Shown here: piece by piece, positions 61,801 through 64,000 of the stretch
How positions within the stretch are numbered: the stretch's first letter is position 1
Layout of the letters: each line of letters starts with the position of its first letter
Assembly (NCBI RefSeq): GCF_040250305.1
Contig: NZ_CP158190.1
Coordinates: forward strand, 1,272,001 to 1,336,000
Direction: 5' to 3'
Length of the DNA stretch: 64,000 nt
Origin: Peribacillus frigoritolerans
GTDB taxonomy: Bacteria; Bacillota; Bacilli; Bacillales; DSM-1321
The notes under the pieces: generated by a model
The model's database searches: none
The model's input: only the letters and a program-made list of their open reading frames with translations
Told to the model about the DNA's origin: nothing
Program-made: the position numbers and the translations under genes

Positions 61801-62389
61801 TGAAGTATATTATGGACTCGCGCTGCAGATGTTGACATACCTTGATATCGTCGTCACCCATTCCAAGTCGCTTATTGGAAAAGAAGCGATCCCTGCCGGG
61901 GTTTTATATTTTCATGTGCATAATCCTGTTGTCAAATCAAAGGGAATGCTCAGCTTGGATAAAATTGAAGAAGAAATTTATAAAAGCTTTAAAATGAATG
62001 GACTTGTACTGGATCATTCAAATGTCATTCAAATGATGGATACCTCACTTGATATTGAAAATCCTGGTAAGTCGGATATCATTCCAGCTGGATTTAAAAA
62101 GGACGGATCGCTCCTTGCGGCTTCCAAAGTTGCAAGCAGGGAAGAGTTTTCGCTTCTGAATCATCATGTGCGCCGTATTTATCAGGAGGCTGGTGATCGA
62201 ATGGTCGATGGTGATGTCGATATAACGCCATACAAACTAAAGGAAAAAACGCCGTGTACCTTCTGTTCCTTTAAATCTGTATGCCAATTCGACCAGTCAC
62301 TGGAGGAGAACCAATTCAGGAATTTGGCACAGAAAAAACAAAATGATGTTCTTAAGCTATTAAGGGGGGAGGGTGAGAGCGATGAGTAA
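58892..62389 (+). CDS. addB: ATP-dependent helicase/nuclease subunit AddB
   Basis: Protein of 1165 residues (B. subtilis 1166). N-terminal nucleotide-binding GRSGAGKTSNILDEI; C-terminal RecB-type nuclease domain with GRIDRVD and LDYKSSEKE. The iron-sulfur cysteines are the Cys of FNSCPFSHYA and the C-terminal cluster TPCTFCSFKSVC. With AddA it resects double-strand breaks until Chi. The stop overlaps the addA start by 8 bp. Ribosome site AAGGGGGAAA. Confidence 0.97.
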   Translation: MSLRFLLGRSGAGKTSNILDEIRSKLAEDPEGNPIIYLVPDQMTFLSEYKLIKTPGLAGMIRTQVFSFSRLAWRVLQETGGMSRLHLDSVGVNMLIRKIMDDKKEELKMFRRSADKQGFIAQMELMLAEFKQYCIQPDDIQNYLAETSQAGSGIQDKLHDLELVYQAFEDEMVNKYLDSEDYFTLLIEKMPESSYIRNADIYIDGFYSLTPQELLIVEEMMKLCRSVTISLTLDQPYRQYAPDDLQLFRQTGNLYHHLYQAGLRNGIPISEDRILKGTERFGKSPGLNHLETYFAIRPAQTFEQSPDVTIAQAVNRRAEIEGVARDILSLVRQKQHRFRDIAILVRNGEAYADILQTVFRDYQIPLFVDSKRTMLNHPLIELIRSTLEIINGYWRYEPVFRAIKTELLFPLQKNHDRMREQVDKLENYVLARGIKGSRWTSKDRWTYRRFRGLELEDRNQTDKEMKLEQELNEMKQLFTEPILKLSKRVKKAANGRELCEALYLYLEELHVPEKLEKLKLEAEEAGDLVSAREHEQTWNAVVDLLDQFVELLSGEELSMKQFAVIIEAGLESLEFSLVPPAIDQVLVASLDLSRLDDVKTAFVIGLNEGVLPGKAVSDGIFSDSDRDVLQAGGLDVAPSSKVRLLDEEFTAYKAFTTPAEALYLSYPLADEEGKALLPSSYLKRVRDVLPNVSEVYYMNDPSDLPAEEQVKYAANHDVALSYLAAQLQLKKRNYPIHSLWWDVYNAIIDDEKAGPSATKVLSSLFYQNRTKKLSEETSKQLYGESILTSVSRMEMFNSCPFSHYAAHGLKLRERQIFRLDAPDIGEMFHGALKMISDYLKEHDIPWSTLTSEQCLELARIAVERLAPKLQNQILLSTNRHHYLRRKLEHVIGRASIVLSEHAKVSGFAPIGLELGFGKNGELPPLSFTLKNGTKMELIGRIDRVDKAEEDEGVYLRVLDYKSSEKELNMSEVYYGLALQMLTYLDIVVTHSKSLIGKEAIPAGVLYFHVHNPVVKSKGMLSLDKIEEEIYKSFKMNGLVLDHSNVIQMMDTSLDIENPGKSDIIPAGFKKDGSLLAASKVASREEFSLLNHHVRRIYQEAGDRMVDGDVDITPYKLKEKTPCTFCSFKSVCQFDQSLEENQFRNLAQKKQNDVLKLLRGEGESDE

Positions 62390-64000
62390 AACGAAAATTC
62401 CTGCTCTGCCAGGAGACGTGACTTGGACGGAAGATCAATGGAAGGCGATATGGGCTAAAGATCAGGACATTCTGGTTGCGGCCGCAGCAGGCTCAGGGAA
62501 AACAGCGGTGCTGGTCAACCGGATCATTCAAAAAGTCATTTCAGAAGAAGATCCAATCGATGTTGATGAACTGCTTGTCGTTACATTTACCAATGCCTCA
62601 GCTGCCGAGATGCGTCATCGGATAAGTGAGGCATTAGAAAAAGCGATCAATGATAATCCGCATTCACAGCATTTGCGTAAGCAGTTGAGCTTGATTAATC
62701 GTGCTTCGATTTCCACGCTTCATTCCTTTTGTTTAGAGGTGATCAGGAAGTATTATTATCTGACGGATATCGACCCGGGCTTCCGGATTGCAGATTCTAC
62801 GGAGATCCAATTGCTTCGTGATGAAGTGATGGAAGAGCTTTTCGAGGAGCAGTATGGGCAAAGTGATAATGAAGAGTTCTTTAATTTGGTTGATGCTTTC
62901 ACTAGCGATCGAAACGATGATGCACTTCAGAATATCGTTCGATCGCTGCATGATTTTTCACAATCGAATCCAGACCCGGACCGATGGCTTGATGGTGCCG
63001 CCAGCATGTATGAGCTGGCAGATGATGATGGGATTGATGATCTTTCGTTTATCGATTCATTGAAGTTCGATATCGGTTTACAATTGGACACCTCCAGGGA
63101 TTTATTGGAACGCTCGCTTGCGTTGACAAAAATCCCTGGGGGGCCGGCACCAAGGGCTGAAAACTATATAGCCGATCTTGCCATGGTTGCTAAACTTTCA
63201 GAGTTGAAGGACCAATCCTGGAATGCTCTTTATGAAGAAATCCAAAACGTGAAATTTGGGACGGCAAAACGCCTTTCTGGTGCGGAGTTTATCAAAGAAA
63301 TTACGGATGAGGCTACCAAGTACCGTGATAAGGCGAAGAAAATCATCAAATCGTTACAGGAAGAGTTATTTACCCGTAAACCGGAAAGCTACTTGAGGGA
63401 TATAAGGGAGCTCAAGGGATATGTCGATACACTTGTAATGCTTGTTAAACGGTTTGACGAAAGATTCTTTGCTGCAAAAGCAGAAAAGAACTTGGTGGAT
63501 TTCGCCGATTTGGAACATTATTGTCTTCAAATTTTGACAGGGGAAACGGTGGATGGTGAACGAAAACCTTCAGCGGCAGCCATTGAATACAGGAACCAGT
63601 TCAAAGAGGTGCTAGTGGATGAGTACCAGGATACTAACCTGGTTCAGGAATCCATTTTAAAACTTGTGACGGCAGACGGCGAATATGATGGGAATCTTTT
63701 CATGGTAGGCGATGTCAAGCAGTCCATTTACCGGTTCAGGCTTGCGGAACCGAATCTCTTCCTTGGAAAATACACACGTTTTACCCATGATGGTGTTGAT
63801 TCCGGACTGAAAATTGATTTAAACCGCAATTTCCGGAGCCGAAAAGAAGTTCTCGATGGGACCAATTTCTTGTTTCAACAGTTGATGGGCATTACTGTCG
63901 GTGAGATTGATTATGATGAAGATGCCCAATTGAAAAAAGGCGCCCCATATCCCGAAGACGATCCAAACCCGATCGAACTCCATTTAATTGACGGAACAGC
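62382..64000 (+). CDS. addA: ATP-dependent helicase/nuclease subunit AddA (partial, C-terminus beyond window)
   Basis: Starts at ATG 62382 inside the end of addB behind GGGGGGAGGG and runs off the right edge; about 540 of roughly 1240 residues are seen. UvrD/Rep helicase motifs: Q-motif WTEDQWKAIWA, Walker A AAAAGSGKTAVLV (near residue 35), VTFTNASAAEMRHRI, STLHSFC, Walker B VLVDEYQDTN, and VGDVKQSIYRFRLAEP. The C-terminal nuclease domain is not in view. Confidence 0.97.
   Translation, partial: MSKTKIPALPGDVTWTEDQWKAIWAKDQDILVAAAAGSGKTAVLVNRIIQKVISEEDPIDVDELLVVTFTNASAAEMRHRISEALEKAINDNPHSQHLRKQLSLINRASISTLHSFCLEVIRKYYYLTDIDPGFRIADSTEIQLLRDEVMEELFEEQYGQSDNEEFFNLVDAFTSDRNDDALQNIVRSLHDFSQSNPDPDRWLDGAASMYELADDDGIDDLSFIDSLKFDIGLQLDTSRDLLERSLALTKIPGGPAPRAENYIADLAMVAKLSELKDQSWNALYEEIQNVKFGTAKRLSGAEFIKEITDEATKYRDKAKKIIKSLQEELFTRKPESYLRDIRELKGYVDTLVMLVKRFDERFFAAKAEKNLVDFADLEHYCLQILTGETVDGERKPSAAAIEYRNQFKEVLVDEYQDTNLVQESILKLVTADGEYDGNLFMVGDVKQSIYRFRLAEPNLFLGKYTRFTHDGVDSGLKIDLNRNFRSRKEVLDGTNFLFQQLMGITVGEIDYDEDAQLKKGAPYPEDDPNPIELHLIDGT

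Overview
This window looks like a chromosomal segment of a low-GC, endospore-forming Firmicute of the Bacillaceae, probably close to Peribacillus (formerly Bacillus simplex group). Gene order follows the yhe-yha-ecs-hem-yhf-yhj-add region of Bacillus subtilis over most of its length. Spore-associated genes (yheCD-type ATP-grasp proteins, yhaL, YjcZ/SscA-type peptides), comK, hpr and addAB all point the same way. The genus is an inference from gene content and style; no rRNA or tRNA gene was seen.

Layout. 1-3.6 kb: an iron-dependent dehydrogenase cut by the left edge and the methionine importer metNPQ behind a SAM (S-box) riboswitch. 3.9-5 kb: an MBL-fold hydrolase and a small protein. 5-10.3 kb: a minus-strand operon of four ATP-grasp paralogues ending in yheE. 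10.5-11.1 kb: a decayed yheB (DUF445). 11.1-13 kb: yheA, a YhaX-like HAD protein and a SplA-like protein. 13.0-13.2 kb: a 21-bp tandem repeat array. 13.3-20.3 kb: DinB protein, lipoprotein, amidinotransferase/DDAH, acyl-CoA ligase, enoyl-CoA hydratase, YhzD-like, cysK. 20.4-29.2 kb: yhaO-yhaN, a small metallopeptidase-like protein, a Fur-controlled siderophore ATPase/FhuF-like pair, yhaM, yhaL, prsA. 29.4-35.4 kb: two SscA-like peptides, yhaJ, yhaI, hpr, yhaH, trpP (with a TRAP site), serC, hit. 36-40.5 kb: ecsAB, a repeat-filled gap, ecsC, yhaA. 40.5-45.4 kb: PAP2 phosphatase, hmoB, hemE, hemH, yhgD, yhfH. 45.5-53.4 kb: yhfI, lplJ, a FadR-box-controlled acyl-CoA ligase, an HD protein, an atypical response regulator, yhfN, YitT and IDEAL proteins. 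53.7-56.2 kb: comK beside a secreted ComEC-like MBL protein, DUF3006 and a decayed duplicate of both. 56.8-64 kb: yhjD, yhjE, signal peptidase I, addB and the start of addA.

Themes. Several regulatory circuits are readable in the DNA: SAM riboswitch (metNPQ), TRAP site (trpP), Fur box (siderophore ATPase), FadR box (acyl-CoA ligase) and a possible CymR box (cysK). DNA and RNA end-processing is well represented (YhaO/YhaN, YhaM, AddAB). Compared with the B. subtilis arrangement, the clearest departures are the expanded ATP-grasp cluster, the dying yheB, the absence of hemY after hemH, the split of ecsC from ecsAB by terminators and repeats, and an odd duplicated leader-like stretch between hit and ecsA. 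I found no CRISPR array, prophage, IS element or recognisable defence system. Most of the window is ordinary core genome, and the candidate novelties are local.
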